From positions 3,317,314 through 3,370,675 of the forward strand of contig CP070707.1 of assembly GCA_020350205.1 (NCBI GenBank): DNA of 53,362 nucleotides, written 5' to 3'. The DNA comes from a bacterium. Its GTDB lineage: Bacteria; Calditrichota; Calditrichia; RBG-13-44-9. Below, one piece after another: positions 34,898 to 44,646 of this stretch (position 1 is its first letter; each line of letters starts with the position of its first letter). The position numbers were made by a program, and so were the translations under genes. The notes under the pieces were generated by a model. The model did no database searches. It saw only the letters and a list, made by a program, of their open reading frames with translations, and was not told where the DNA came from.

Positions 34898-36199
34898 ATG
34901 CTGACGTACCGTAAAATTTTGCTCTTCTGGCTTCCTTTGGCGGCGACCTGGCTGATGATGTCGGTGGAAGGTCCTTTCCTGGCGGCCATCATCGCCCGGC
35001 TGGCGGATCCCAAATATAATCTGGCTGCCTATGGCGTAGCTTTTGCTTTTGCCCTGATCATCGAAGCGCCGGTAATCATGATTATGAGTGCCTCCACGGC
35101 GTTGGTGACCGACCGCGACTCCTTCATTAAAATGCGCAATTTTACTTATTTCCTGAATGCCCTGGTGACGACGGTGATGCTGATGATATTAATACCGTCG
35201 ATCTTTTTCTTCATCACGGAAAACCTCATCGGCCTTGAGGCCCAGGTATCTAAAATAACCCATCATGCGTTGATATTACTGTTACCCTGGCCGGGTGCTA
35301 TCGGATACCGGCGTTTCTATCAGGGTATTCTTATCCGCAGCAATCTGACCCGCCGGGTGGCCTATGGTACTATCATTCGACTGTTTTCCATGTCGGGTAC
35401 AGCTCTGCTGCTCTATATTTATTTTCAGCTTGATGGGGCGCTGGTAGGGGCGATCTCGTTATCGGTTGCGGTTTCCATGGAAGCGTTGGCCAGCCGACTC
35501 ATGGCTCGAAAATCAGTTGACGCTATCTGTTCCAAAGAAATGCAAGCACCAGACGATCGATCCAATTTAAATTATCAAACCATTCTTCACTTTTACTATC
35601 CATTGGCCTTAACCTCCTTATTGGGACTGGGAGTACAACCCATGGTGACATTTTTCATGGGACATAGCCGAATGGCCCTGGAATCCCTGGCAGTTTTTCC
35701 AGTGGTTCATTCTCTGGTATTTATTTTTAGGGGTATTGGGCTGTCATTTCAGGAAGTCGGTATTGCCCTGATGGGGAAGAGGGACGAAAACTATCAAAGG
35801 CTGCGTAATTTTGCCCTGATTCTGGGAAGTTCTCTGGTTCTTTTGCTCTCGATTATTGCTTTTACTCCGTTGTCCCTGACCTGGTATCAGCAAATTTCCG
35901 GATTATCAGAAACACTCTCGCATCTAGCCATCCTGCCAACCCGGATTCTGGCCATTATGCCGGGATTAACAGTCTTGTTGTCCTTTCAGCGTGCCCTGCT
36001 GGTGATTCATAAACACAATACCCCTATCACCATGGCAACCGGTTTAGAAGTATCGATGATTGTGGCAATTTTGTTTCTAACCACCCGATATTTGGATATG
36101 GTCGGTATTATCGCGGCGGCTCTGGCGCTCATAAGCGGCCGGCTGCTGGCGAATAGTTTTCTGGTAAAGCCGTTTATTTCGGTATTGAGAAAAGAATGA
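34898..36199 (+). CDS. MOP-superfamily (MATE/ANKH-like) transporter
   Basis: The 433-residue integral membrane protein has about twelve hydrophobic spans in two similar halves. Each half opens with a 'FWLPLAAT' or 'FYYPLALTSLL' segment (residues ~8 and ~228). The N-terminal text LAAYGVAFAFALIIEAPVIMIMSASTALV and the PLA-type openings resemble MATE and ANKH (progressive ankylosis) proteins of the MOP flippase/exporter superfamily. The substrate is unknown; drug, pyrophosphate/citrate or lipid-linked molecules are all used in the superfamily. No good ribosome site precedes the ATG, so the start is uncertain. It stands alone. Confidence 0.82.
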   Translation: MLTYRKILLFWLPLAATWLMMSVEGPFLAAIIARLADPKYNLAAYGVAFAFALIIEAPVIMIMSASTALVTDRDSFIKMRNFTYFLNALVTTVMLMILIPSIFFFITENLIGLEAQVSKITHHALILLLPWPGAIGYRRFYQGILIRSNLTRRVAYGTIIRLFSMSGTALLLYIYFQLDGALVGAISLSVAVSMEALASRLMARKSVDAICSKEMQAPDDRSNLNYQTILHFYYPLALTSLLGLGVQPMVTFFMGHSRMALESLAVFPVVHSLVFIFRGIGLSFQEVGIALMGKRDENYQRLRNFALILGSSLVLLLSIIAFTPLSLTWYQQISGLSETLSHLAILPTRILAIMPGLTVLLSFQRALLVIHKHNTPITMATGLEVSMIVAILFLTTRYLDMVGIIAAALALISGRLLANSFLVKPFISVLRKE

Positions 36200-36428
36200 T
36201 AACATCCGTCTGTAATTTTAAATAGAATGCGGATGAAACTGTAATAACCGATTATCGTGGATCAGTCATCCTAGTAAAAAAATAATTAATACTGATCTTT
36301 GATCAACTCATGTGATGTGATTATCAAAATCACCACAGGAAAAAAGTTCATCTTGGTAAATTATTATAGAATCTGTGTTGAAATAAACTCATGAGCATTT
36401 AAATTTAAAAAAAATGAGAATTTAGATT

Positions 36429-36929
36429 ATGGTAATGTGGAAGAATGGAAACCAACCCCTGGTTTATCTTGCCGGTGCTATCGAACATGCCCCTGATAAT
36501 GGACGTCACTGGCGAACAGAAATTTCCCGTTTTTTAATGAAAGAATTACACCATCGGGTATTTAATCCCTGCCTGGAGGAGAGTCATATCTTGTCTCCGG
36601 ATGAATTTAGAAATTTTCGGGATTGGAAGACCACCGACATTTCAAGGTTTCGCCAGGTAATGCACAAAATTATTCAAACTGATATTAGCATGCTGATCAA
36701 TGAGGTGGATTATATTATTTGTCTGTGGGATCAGTATGTCACTGCCGGTGGTGGTACTCAGGGAGAACTTACCATGGCATTCTGGCACCGGATTCCGGTA
36801 TATATGATCTCTCAAGTACCTGTGCAGGAAATGAGTAGTTGGATTTTAGGCTGTACAACTGAGCTGTTCCGGAACAAGTCTGAATTGACTCGGTTTTTGT
36901 ACGATAAGTATATGAAATTAACTGAATGA
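36429..36929 (+). CDS. Nucleoside 2-deoxyribosyltransferase-like protein
   Basis: The 166-residue product has an N-terminal strand VYLAGAIEHAPDNGRHWR, a central acidic stretch, and DYIICLWDQYVTAGGGTQGELTMAF. That last segment resembles the conserved Asp and the G.G...E motif of nucleoside 2-deoxyribosyltransferase-like Rossmann-type folds. Such proteins cleave or swap the N-glycosidic bond of deoxynucleosides, or act on other nucleotides. The match is at motif level only, so the function is tentative. Two starts are possible (ATG 36429 or 36435). It lies 48 nt before the M49-like peptidase and may share its transcript. Confidence 0.65.
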   Translation: MVMWKNGNQPLVYLAGAIEHAPDNGRHWRTEISRFLMKELHHRVFNPCLEESHILSPDEFRNFRDWKTTDISRFRQVMHKIIQTDISMLINEVDYIICLWDQYVTAGGGTQGELTMAFWHRIPVYMISQVPVQEMSSWILGCTTELFRNKSELTRFLYDKYMKLTE

Positions 36930-36977
36930 AATCAAAACAATGATTGAATACAATAGATAAAACAGGAGATTGATCAG

Positions 36978-38666
36978 ATGCAAATAGGAAAGCCGATAGT
37001 GTTGATTATTATTTTAGGAGTTATATCCATGATTTTCCCGCAAGAAGCTGAGGTGATTTCTGATTACGCAGCCATTGGTCATGTTAAAGAGCAAATCCAA
37101 AAGTTCGCACCGGTTGAGATAAGCTACGACCAGAATCTCCTCTCCGAAAAAGAGCAGAAAGCATTGATTGCGATCGTCAAGGCTGCGAAGTATATGGACC
37201 AAATTTTCTTACAACAGGTATATGAAAAAAATGAACAGATCAAATCAGCCCTGCAGAAAAAAAACAGCTCCGAGTATCGCTATTTACTTGATTATTTTAC
37301 CTTATCATTTGGTCCTTTCGACCGCCTGGATCAAGATAAACCGTTTATCAATCTCGCTGAACAAAAACCTGCCGGCGCTAATTTTTATCCCCCAGATTTA
37401 AGTAAGGAAGAATACGAAAGATGGATTGAGAATAATCCCGGAGATAAAAGTGATTTCATGAGCAATTTTACAATCATCAGGCGCCAGGGGGATAAACTTA
37501 TTGCTGTTCCTTATTCGGAGGTGTATAAAAAGGAATTGACTGCGGCAAGTAATCTCTTAAAAGAGGCGGCGGATCTGGTCGAAAATCCATCCCTTAATAC
37601 TTTTCTTAACAGCCGGGCGGAAGCTTTTCTCAGCAATGATTATTTTCAAAGTGATATGGATTGGATGGATTTAAAAGATCATCCTATTGAAGTAGTTATC
37701 GGACCCTATGAAGTCTATGAGGATGAACTATTTGGTTATAAAGCATCTTTTGAAGCATTTGTGACCCTGGTAGATCCGGTTGAAAGTGAGAAATTAAGGC
37801 AGGTAAATCAGTATCTGGAAGAGATGGAGAATAACTTACCGCTGCCCACAGAATATAAGAATACCAGGCGTGGGAGCGCATCTCCGATTGTGGTTGTGCA
37901 GGAGGTGTTTACCGCCGGTGATACCAAAGCCGGTGTACAGACTACCGCATTTAATCTTCCCAACGATGAACGGGTTCGCGAGGCCAAAGGAAGCAAGAAG
38001 GTCATGTTAAAAAATGTGGCGCAGGCTAAATTTGAAAAATGCTGGATCCCCATTGTTAATGAAGTAATCGATGCTTCAAATTTACCTTTTATTAAATTTG
38101 ACGCCTATTTTAACCATGTTTTAATGCATGAGATGTCACATGGAATGGGTCCCGGTATTGTTATTCGGGATGGACAGGAGACTTCAGTAGGCCTTGAATT
38201 AAAAGAGACCTATCCCACAATCGAAGAAGCCAAGGCGGATCTTCTGGGATTGCTCAACACCCAATTTCTTATTGACAAAAAATTTCTGCCGGACTCGCTG
38301 GAAAAACAGACCTATGTCACCTACCTGGGAGGAATTTTTCGCAGTGTACGGTTTGGAATTACCAGTGCCCATGGGGGCGCCAATATTATTGAATACAATT
38401 TTTTAAAGGAGAGAGGTGGATTTATCTATGATGAGACCACCCAAAAATTCCGGATTGATATGAATCAGTTGAAAATAGCAGTTAAGGAACTGGCTGCTAA
38501 GCTCTTACTCCTGCAGGCAGAATTGAATTATTCAGGCGCAGTCGAATTTATCGAAAAATATCGCCATACTCCTGATGAAATCAGATTGGCCTTGGAACGG
38601 CTCTCTGATGTTCCGGTTGATATAAGGCCGGTTTTTTCCATTGAAAAGCAAGTTTCAATGGATTGA
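36978..38666 (+). CDS. Exported M49 (dipeptidyl-peptidase III)-like zinc peptidase
   Basis: The 562-residue protein has a short signal peptide (~1-22). The body resembles M49/DPP III-like proteins: LDYFTLSFGPFDRLD, FYPPDLSKEEYERWI, EVVIGPYEVYEDELFGYKASFE, a zinc-site segment HVLMHEMSHGMGPG with HEMSH at 384-388, and a downstream EEAKADLLGL at ~416 that supplies the third ligand. Canonical M49 enzymes have a six-residue HEXXGH; here it is a five-residue HEXXH. The enzyme probably releases dipeptides or is a related peptidase in the periplasm. A clear AGGAG precedes the ATG. It is shorter than eukaryotic DPP III. Confidence 0.85.
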   Translation: MQIGKPIVLIIILGVISMIFPQEAEVISDYAAIGHVKEQIQKFAPVEISYDQNLLSEKEQKALIAIVKAAKYMDQIFLQQVYEKNEQIKSALQKKNSSEYRYLLDYFTLSFGPFDRLDQDKPFINLAEQKPAGANFYPPDLSKEEYERWIENNPGDKSDFMSNFTIIRRQGDKLIAVPYSEVYKKELTAASNLLKEAADLVENPSLNTFLNSRAEAFLSNDYFQSDMDWMDLKDHPIEVVIGPYEVYEDELFGYKASFEAFVTLVDPVESEKLRQVNQYLEEMENNLPLPTEYKNTRRGSASPIVVVQEVFTAGDTKAGVQTTAFNLPNDERVREAKGSKKVMLKNVAQAKFEKCWIPIVNEVIDASNLPFIKFDAYFNHVLMHEMSHGMGPGIVIRDGQETSVGLELKETYPTIEEAKADLLGLLNTQFLIDKKFLPDSLEKQTYVTYLGGIFRSVRFGITSAHGGANIIEYNFLKERGGFIYDETTQKFRIDMNQLKIAVKELAAKLLLLQAELNYSGAVEFIEKYRHTPDEIRLALERLSDVPVDIRPVFSIEKQVSMD

Positions 38667-38698
38667 AAGAAATATAATATTGCTCATATGGTTTATCA

Positions 38699-39331
38699 TT
38701 GAGATACTTTTACCTGCATGGTTTTTTATCCGGCCCGAATTCGAATAAAGGGAAATACCTCTCTGGAAAGTTTCGGGATTTGGGCCATGAATTAATACGG
38801 CCGGATTTAAATGGCGGTGATTTTGAAAACCTGACCATCTCCAGTCAGCTTCAGGTGGTTCACGATGAGATCAGATCCTCGGCAGATGAGGCAGTTTTGA
38901 TTGGCTCAAGCCTGGGTGCTTTCATTGCCGCTCTCTCTGCAGAGAAGTATCCCCAGGTGGAAAAATTGGTTTTGCTGGCACCGGCCCTGGACTTTGTGAA
39001 CAGATATTTCAATACTTTGTCACAACAAGAAGTATCGCGATGGAAAGAAAGCGGCTATATGTCGCTGTATCATTATGCTTATGAGAAGGAAATGCGGTTG
39101 GGATACGGGATGGTGAAAGATGCGGTAAAATTTAAGAATATTGAATTCACCCGCTCCATATCCGCCCTTCTTATTCATGGAATATATGATGAAGTAGTTC
39201 CTTCTGCAGTGAGTGTAAAGTACCTTCAGGAAAATCCTCGCGCCTCGCTGTTATTCTTTCCTTCTGATCACTCTCTTGGTGATCAATTGGAGAATATTTG
39301 GAAATACATAATGTCTTTTTTAGGATTATAG
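38699..39331 (+). CDS. YqiA-like alpha/beta-hydrolase (esterase)
   Basis: The 210-residue protein is a small alpha/beta-hydrolase of the YqiA/UPF0227 type. It opens with RYFYLHGFLSGPNSNKG and has the nucleophile elbow GSSLGAF (Ser at ~69). An acid lies in IHGIYDEVVP and a catalytic His in PSDHSLGD. It is likely an esterase of unknown substrate. The frame has no ATG before the conserved start; TTG at 38699, directly before RYFYLHGF, is the only sensible start codon, and no ribosome site is evident. It follows the peptidase gene by 32 nt on the same strand. Confidence 0.85.
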   Translation: MRYFYLHGFLSGPNSNKGKYLSGKFRDLGHELIRPDLNGGDFENLTISSQLQVVHDEIRSSADEAVLIGSSLGAFIAALSAEKYPQVEKLVLLAPALDFVNRYFNTLSQQEVSRWKESGYMSLYHYAYEKEMRLGYGMVKDAVKFKNIEFTRSISALLIHGIYDEVVPSAVSVKYLQENPRASLLFFPSDHSLGDQLENIWKYIMSFLGL

Positions 39332-39365
39332 CACCAGGATGGGAGTAAAGAACGATACTGACGCT

Positions 39366-39569
39366 CTAAAGAAGTCTAATGTTAATGGCCCGATCACCTT
39401 TTATTTCACGTTTTACATCAAAACCGACTTGCTCACCTTCTCGTAAATTCTGTCCCCGAAACTTGGGGTGAACATCCGTCAAATTAAAATAGACTTCATC
39501 ATCATCCTCTGTAACAATAAATCCAAATCCCTTGATAGGGTCTATCATTTTGATAATACCGGTTTTCAT
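39366..39569 (-). CDS. Cold-shock-domain protein
   Basis: The 67-residue protein is a CspA-type cold-shock domain with RNP1 KGFGFI (13-18) and a modified RNP2, VYFNLTDV. It ends VKREIKGDRAINIRLL. It binds single-stranded nucleic acid and may act as an RNA chaperone. The central EDDDEVYF stretch is more acidic than in CspA. GAGGAT precedes the ATG. The 170-nt region upstream, up to the TauE gene, could hold a long 5' leader like those of other csp genes, but I see no defined fold. Confidence 0.92.
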   Translation of the reverse strand: MKTGIIKMIDPIKGFGFIVTEDDDEVYFNLTDVHPKFRGQNLREGEQVGFDVKREIKGDRAINIRLL

Positions 39570-39740
39570 AAAACATCCTCATAAAGTTTATGGTAATATT
39601 ACATACTCAGAGAGAAAGATTCCAGTTCAAATAAGAATCATAAATCAAGCTTGATTTCGTGTTGGCAATGCTGTTGAATGTTTATAAATTACCTGACAAT
39701 ATCACATCAATCATCTTAAAGATTAAAAAAATATTTTTAT

Positions 39741-40529
39741 ATGGAATATTTAATCATCAGCCTTGTTTCTTTGATCGTTGCAGCCTTAACCTTTTTCTCC
39801 GGATTTGGGTTGGGTACACTGTTGATGCCAGCTTTTGCCCTTTTTTTTCCCATCGAAGTGGCCATTGCAGCAACTGCTGTTGTACACCTTTTTAATAATG
39901 TATTCAAAGTATGGTTAGTTGGCAAACATGCTCATAAAAAGACTGTTTTTCTGTTTGCTGTTCCGGCTGCCCTGTTTGCAATGCTGGGTGCATGGTTATT
40001 AAATTATTTTACACTCCTACCGGCTGTCTGGAATTATGCATGGGGGAATACAATCTTTGAAATAACTCCGGTCAAAATGATTATTGCGATGCTGATGATT
40101 ATTTTTGCCATCGTGGAGCTGGTTCCTTTCCTCGGTAAAATTTCCTTCAAACCGGCGGTAATACCTCTGGGTGGGGCATTATCCGGATTTTTCGGAGGAT
40201 TATCGGGGCACCAGGGTGCCTTGCGAACGGCATTTCTAGTGCGGATGGACCTGGAAAAAAAAGCACTGATTGCCACCATGGTTCTTTCTGCTGTAATCGT
40301 AGATATTTCTCGTTTATTGATATATGGCCTAACCTTTTTTGAGCGCGATTTCCGCTTGCTTTACCAACAGGGCGGAGTATATGTCGTGATATGTGGGATC
40401 GTGGCAGCTTTTCTGGGCTCTTTTATTGGCTCACGTTTGCTGGAGAAGGTCACTCTCAGTTTTATTAAAATTTTTATTGCCACTATGCTTATCATGATTG
40501 CGATTGCTCTGGGCCTGGGTTGGATTTGA
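39741..40529 (+). CDS. TauE/SafE-family membrane permease
   Basis: The 262-residue membrane protein has eight or so spans and the TauE/SafE features: an early FFSGFGLGTLLMPAFALFFPIEVAIAATAVVHLFNN, the mid-protein GGALSGFFGGLSGHQGALRTAFL repeat motif, and a final IKIFIATMLIMIAIALGLGWI span. Family members export sulfite, sulfoacetate or other small anions, or take up sulfonates; the substrate is unknown. The start has no clear Shine-Dalgarno sequence. It is divergent from the cold-shock gene and stands alone. Confidence 0.9.
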   Translation: MEYLIISLVSLIVAALTFFSGFGLGTLLMPAFALFFPIEVAIAATAVVHLFNNVFKVWLVGKHAHKKTVFLFAVPAALFAMLGAWLLNYFTLLPAVWNYAWGNTIFEITPVKMIIAMLMIIFAIVELVPFLGKISFKPAVIPLGGALSGFFGGLSGHQGALRTAFLVRMDLEKKALIATMVLSAVIVDISRLLIYGLTFFERDFRLLYQQGGVYVVICGIVAAFLGSFIGSRLLEKVTLSFIKIFIATMLIMIAIALGLGWI

Positions 40530-40734
40530 CTGTTTTTATCCATACAAATTAATCCCCCCACCGGATTGCCCTATTAAATTTGTCAGATTATCAAAATTTT
40601 TCTTGAATTTTATCACTCGATTTCCTTATTTAAAGAAGATCATAATAAAATTTTCAGTTTCACGCGTACCGTGGCGCCTTTTTATAGCGCTGCCTTTGTG
40701 CAGTATTTCACATTAAAAAGGAGGAGGATGAGAT

Positions 40735-42663
40735 ATGATTTCCCCCAAATGGATAGTGTGCTGGATTTTTTTCGTTGTCCTCATGCCAAATTTTTTATTT
40801 ACCCAGGAGAAATGGGGAAAGGTATCGAAAGAAATTCTGGCTATGTCGGTCTTTGATAATGATACTTCTGCGGCCGCTGTGGTTCTCTTTGATGTGGCCA
40901 AGCAGGAAATTAAGAATGACTTTACCTTGAACATGAATCGGCATAAACGGATTAAAATACTGACCGAGGAGGGAAAAGAAGCGGCCGATATAAAAATTCC
41001 CTTTTATCGGACCAATAAAATTACGGATATAAAGGCACAGACCATACTTCCCAATGGCAAGAAGATAAAACTGGATAATGACAATATTTTCGAGGAAACA
41101 CTTAACCGTTACTGGAAGCAAAAAGTTTTTGCGGTGCCGGGAGTGGAGGTTGGCGCAGTGATAGAGTATCAGTACCAGTTACACAGCGAGAATATCTGGA
41201 TTTTGGAGCCCTGGTATTTTCAGAACCAGGATTATACTTTACTCAGTCAGTTCAGCATTGCCATCGATTCCCATTTTAATTATCACGTTTTTTATCAAAA
41301 TATGGTCGGTAATCAAACCGTACCCTTTGAAGAAGTGTTTCTTATCCCTGGCAACGGGAGGACCAGAAAAGGGAAACTATTTACCTGGAAAATAGAGCAT
41401 ATTGCTGCCCTAGAAAAGGAACCTTTCATGCGCAGTTTTGATGATTACCGGATGGCAATGTTTTTCCAGCTTATCGAATATCGGGATCCTTATGTGTATT
41501 ATAGATTTATAAAGGAATGGAAGGACCTGGCAAAAACAGTTTACGAAGACTATGAAGAGCATCTGGATGAAAATGCAACCCTGCGGGACAAAGTCGCAGA
41601 GCTTATCAGCGATACCCTGCATGAATCAGAAAAGGTAAAATTGATCTATGATTTCGTCCGGGATGAAATAGAGACTGAATGGATTTATACGATCTGGCCC
41701 AGTAAATCCCCAAAAGATGTTTTGAAAGATAAGAAAGGAAAGCTGGCGGAAAAAAATATGTTGTTAATCAGCATGCTGCGCCGGGCAGGTATTGAGGCTC
41801 ATCCCATGTTGATCGGGACTCGTCAATATGGTCGGGTGAGGACCAACTGGCCGCAGTTACAGCAATTTAATCATATTATTGCCTTTACCGAAATAGAAGC
41901 GGAAAAATATTATCTGGATACCTGTGAGAAATGTTGTCCCTTTGGTGAGTTACCGACGCGAGATATCGTGGGAAGCGGATTTTTAATATTACCGGAGAAT
42001 AGTGATTTCCATACAATTCCCGCCCCACGAAATATCAATATGGTTGCTTGTCAGACAGATGGAGAAATTAATGATGACGGAAGTTTAGTCTGCACCGTTT
42101 CGATCCGCTACGATGGATATCAGGCTATGGAAAAAAGAAAAAAATTAGCTACCGAAGAAAAAAAGGAATATTATCAGGAATGGATTGCAGAGTCTTTTGC
42201 AGAGGCAGTACTAGACTCCCTTGACATAAAGAATTTTGAAGAGGTGGAACTTCCGCTCTACGTTTCAATGACCTTCCGGGTAGCTAATTTTGCCCAGGTA
42301 GTGGATGACTTTATTTATTTTAGTCCGCCTCAATTGACCCGATTAAATAAGAATCCCTTCAAGAGTGAAAAACGGTCATTCCCGGTAGAGTTTACATATC
42401 TCTCTGGCTTAAATGAGGATGTGAATCTGAAATTACCGGAAGGTTTTGAGGTGGATGAAATTCCGCCTTTTCAAATCATGAAAGTCGATGGATTTCATTT
42501 CCTGAGTGACAGCAAGGCCGATGGGGAAAATCTGAATTTTAGACGACAATATTTAATTAAGAAACCTATCTTTTATCCAAATGAATATCCGCAATTGCGG
42601 GATCTGCACGCCCAGATTATCAGCTTTGAAGAGAACCAGGTGGTGCTTAAAAAATCTGAATAA
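40735..42663 (+). CDS. DUF3857/transglutaminase-like exported protein without catalytic Cys
   Basis: The 642-residue exported protein has a signal peptide (~1-25). A DUF3857 domain lies at ~35-210 (LNMNRHKRIKILTEEGKEAADIKIPF, PGVEVGAVIEYQYQL). A transglutaminase-like domain at ~290-410 and a C-terminal beta domain follow. The His (~379, FNHIIAF) and Asp (~395, YYLDTCEKC) of the triad are present. The usual GDCKD segment reads GKLAEKN (~335-341), so the nucleophile Cys is missing and the domain should be inactive as a transglutaminase or peptidase. The ribosome site AAGGAGGAGG is unusually strong. A Cys-bearing paralogue follows at 42726. Confidence 0.9.
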   Translation: MISPKWIVCWIFFVVLMPNFLFTQEKWGKVSKEILAMSVFDNDTSAAAVVLFDVAKQEIKNDFTLNMNRHKRIKILTEEGKEAADIKIPFYRTNKITDIKAQTILPNGKKIKLDNDNIFEETLNRYWKQKVFAVPGVEVGAVIEYQYQLHSENIWILEPWYFQNQDYTLLSQFSIAIDSHFNYHVFYQNMVGNQTVPFEEVFLIPGNGRTRKGKLFTWKIEHIAALEKEPFMRSFDDYRMAMFFQLIEYRDPYVYYRFIKEWKDLAKTVYEDYEEHLDENATLRDKVAELISDTLHESEKVKLIYDFVRDEIETEWIYTIWPSKSPKDVLKDKKGKLAEKNMLLISMLRRAGIEAHPMLIGTRQYGRVRTNWPQLQQFNHIIAFTEIEAEKYYLDTCEKCCPFGELPTRDIVGSGFLILPENSDFHTIPAPRNINMVACQTDGEINDDGSLVCTVSIRYDGYQAMEKRKKLATEEKKEYYQEWIAESFAEAVLDSLDIKNFEEVELPLYVSMTFRVANFAQVVDDFIYFSPPQLTRLNKNPFKSEKRSFPVEFTYLSGLNEDVNLKLPEGFEVDEIPPFQIMKVDGFHFLSDSKADGENLNFRRQYLIKKPIFYPNEYPQLRDLHAQIISFEENQVVLKKSE

Positions 42664-42725
42664 GCAAAGGTGATTAAGACAAGGTTTGCTAGATATAAAC
42701 TGATTAAAGAGTGTGGATTGGAAAT

Positions 42726-44621
42726 ATGATGACTCCCAATCGATTTTGGTTGTTCTGCTGTCTTACTCTTTTCCTGGTAAAATACGCCACGGCACAGAAT
42801 TATCATGGTATCGTCTGGCCTGAAGAGGTTGATGCCGTTGTCATCGAAGAGGAGATTATCTTCGAGGTGGAGGATATTAACAAGGCCAAGTACAAAGTTC
42901 GCCGCCTTGTTCAGGTTATGAATGAAGCGGGCAGTGATTATGGAGAAATACAATTATCCGAAAATAGTTTTATCGAGATTAAAAATTTCGGCATTAAAAT
43001 ATTTGACCTTAATGGCAAAGAGTTGAAAAAATCCCGCAAGGATGATATTCTTGAGGCAAATATTTCACCGGATGCCCTCCTTTATAACGATACCCGTTAT
43101 AAATATTTAAAAATGGTCTGGCCCCGGACACCTTACCTTATCGAGATCGCCTATGAGCTGGAATTTAAATCACTTTATATCTGGCCGGATTGGTATCCCC
43201 AGGAAGATGTCCCGGTGCTGAAATCATCCTACACGCTCAATTTGAAATATCCGGTACAGTTTAAAACATATCCCATTGGAATTGAAGTAAAACCCCGTAT
43301 TTCTGGAAATGTCCATGTGTGGGTCATGACTGACATTCCTCCAAGAATTATAGAGTCCTTCATGCCACCCGAACACCAAATACAGAAAGCCCTGTTATTT
43401 TCCGCCAGGACTTTCGAATATGGCGATTATCCTGGAAGCTATGATAGCTGGACAAGTTACGCACAGTGGTATAACAATCTCCTGGAGGACCGCTATAACC
43501 TAACTCCGGACTTCCGGCTGGAACTGGAACAAAGGATAGCGGATGCTGATTCTGATTATGAAAAAATACGACGTTTGTACCGCTGCTTGCAGGAGAATAC
43601 CCGCTATGTTGCCATTCACCTGGGGATCGGGGGGTTCCAACCGCACAGCGCAGAGTCAGTATGTGCCAACAAGTATGGAGATTGCAAAGATCTTACCACC
43701 CTGATGGTTGCAATGGTCAGGGAAATTGGTCTGGAAGCTTATCCGGTATTGGTAAAAACGCGGAATGGGGGTATTGTGTATCCGGATTTTCCCAGCGATC
43801 AGTTTAACCATGTAATCGCATTTGTACTCATAGGGAAGGATTCACTCTGGATTGAATGTACTGCGGATAATCTTGCCCTGGGAGAGCTTCCACCCAATGA
43901 TGAGGGATGCCAGGTTTTAATTATAAAACCTGAGGGTGGAGAACTGGTTCGGACACCTCAGAGTACAGCTATCCAGAATCAAATGATGACCCGTATTGAG
44001 GGAGAGCTGCTGAACGATGGGGCCTTAATTTTTCAGGGTTCCCTGGTCTGCGAGGGTAATATCGCTTACACCAGGCGCCATAATCTCATTGGAGAATCCA
44101 ATGAAAAACGGGTGGAATATTTAACAGACCGGCTTATAGGGAATTATAATCCTCAGGTAAATCTGGAATTCGTGGAATTTCAAAATGTTGAGGAAAATGT
44201 AGAGCTACCTCTGCAAGGACATTTTAAGGGGAAAATCAATAAGTTTGGAATACGAAGTGGCAAACGAATATTTTTTAATCCAGCAATGGTACATCGGGAA
44301 ACTGCCGGTGATATTCCGCTGGAAAGTGAGCGAAACTTTCCGATCTATTGTGATTTTCCTTTTACCTTTCTGGATAGTCTTATCATAATTCTTCCTGCCG
44401 GATTCCAACTGGAGGCAGCACCGGATGTTCTGGATTTAAAAACGAACTTTGGGCATTATGTAAGTTCATATACCATTACCAATAATATCCTGAAGTTCAA
44501 ACGAATGATGCGAATTGAACAGAAACTCATTGAGCCAGAAGCATATGAAGAATATCTCTCTTTCATCCGGAGGGCAGTGAAAAATGATAATTCAAAATTT
44601 GTCTTAAGCCGTGCGAATTAA
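42726..44621 (+). CDS. DUF3857/transglutaminase-like exported protein, catalytic Cys present
   Basis: The 631-residue paralogue of the preceding gene has a signal peptide ending YATAQ. A DUF3857 domain follows (VRRLVQVMNEAGSDYGEIQL, GKELKKSRKDDILEANISPDALLYNDTRYKYLKM). The transglutaminase-like domain has Cys320 in NKYGDCKDLTTLMVAMV, His in FNHVIAFV and Asp-containing LWIECTADN. It is probably a periplasmic or surface thiol enzyme or peptide-linking protein; the family is abundant in Bacteroidota but its role is unknown. Start at ATG 42726/42729 (TTGGA upstream); GTG 42711 is also in frame. It ends 25 nt from the convergent yjbQ gene. Confidence 0.9.
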   Translation: MMTPNRFWLFCCLTLFLVKYATAQNYHGIVWPEEVDAVVIEEEIIFEVEDINKAKYKVRRLVQVMNEAGSDYGEIQLSENSFIEIKNFGIKIFDLNGKELKKSRKDDILEANISPDALLYNDTRYKYLKMVWPRTPYLIEIAYELEFKSLYIWPDWYPQEDVPVLKSSYTLNLKYPVQFKTYPIGIEVKPRISGNVHVWVMTDIPPRIIESFMPPEHQIQKALLFSARTFEYGDYPGSYDSWTSYAQWYNNLLEDRYNLTPDFRLELEQRIADADSDYEKIRRLYRCLQENTRYVAIHLGIGGFQPHSAESVCANKYGDCKDLTTLMVAMVREIGLEAYPVLVKTRNGGIVYPDFPSDQFNHVIAFVLIGKDSLWIECTADNLALGELPPNDEGCQVLIIKPEGGELVRTPQSTAIQNQMMTRIEGELLNDGALIFQGSLVCEGNIAYTRRHNLIGESNEKRVEYLTDRLIGNYNPQVNLEFVEFQNVEENVELPLQGHFKGKINKFGIRSGKRIFFNPAMVHRETAGDIPLESERNFPIYCDFPFTFLDSLIIILPAGFQLEAAPDVLDLKTNFGHYVSSYTITNNILKFKRMMRIEQKLIEPEAYEEYLSFIRRAVKNDNSKFVLSRAN

Positions 44622-44637
44622 GATGCGGCTTCTTTTG
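44606..44637. terminator. Possible terminator between convergent genes
   Basis: AAGCCG (44606-44611) and CGGCTT (44626-44631) form a 6-bp stem with a 14-nt loop, followed by CTTTTG on the plus strand. It spans the end of the DUF3857 gene. The stem is short, so the call is weak. Confidence 0.35.
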
Positions 44638-44646
44638 CAGGACGAT

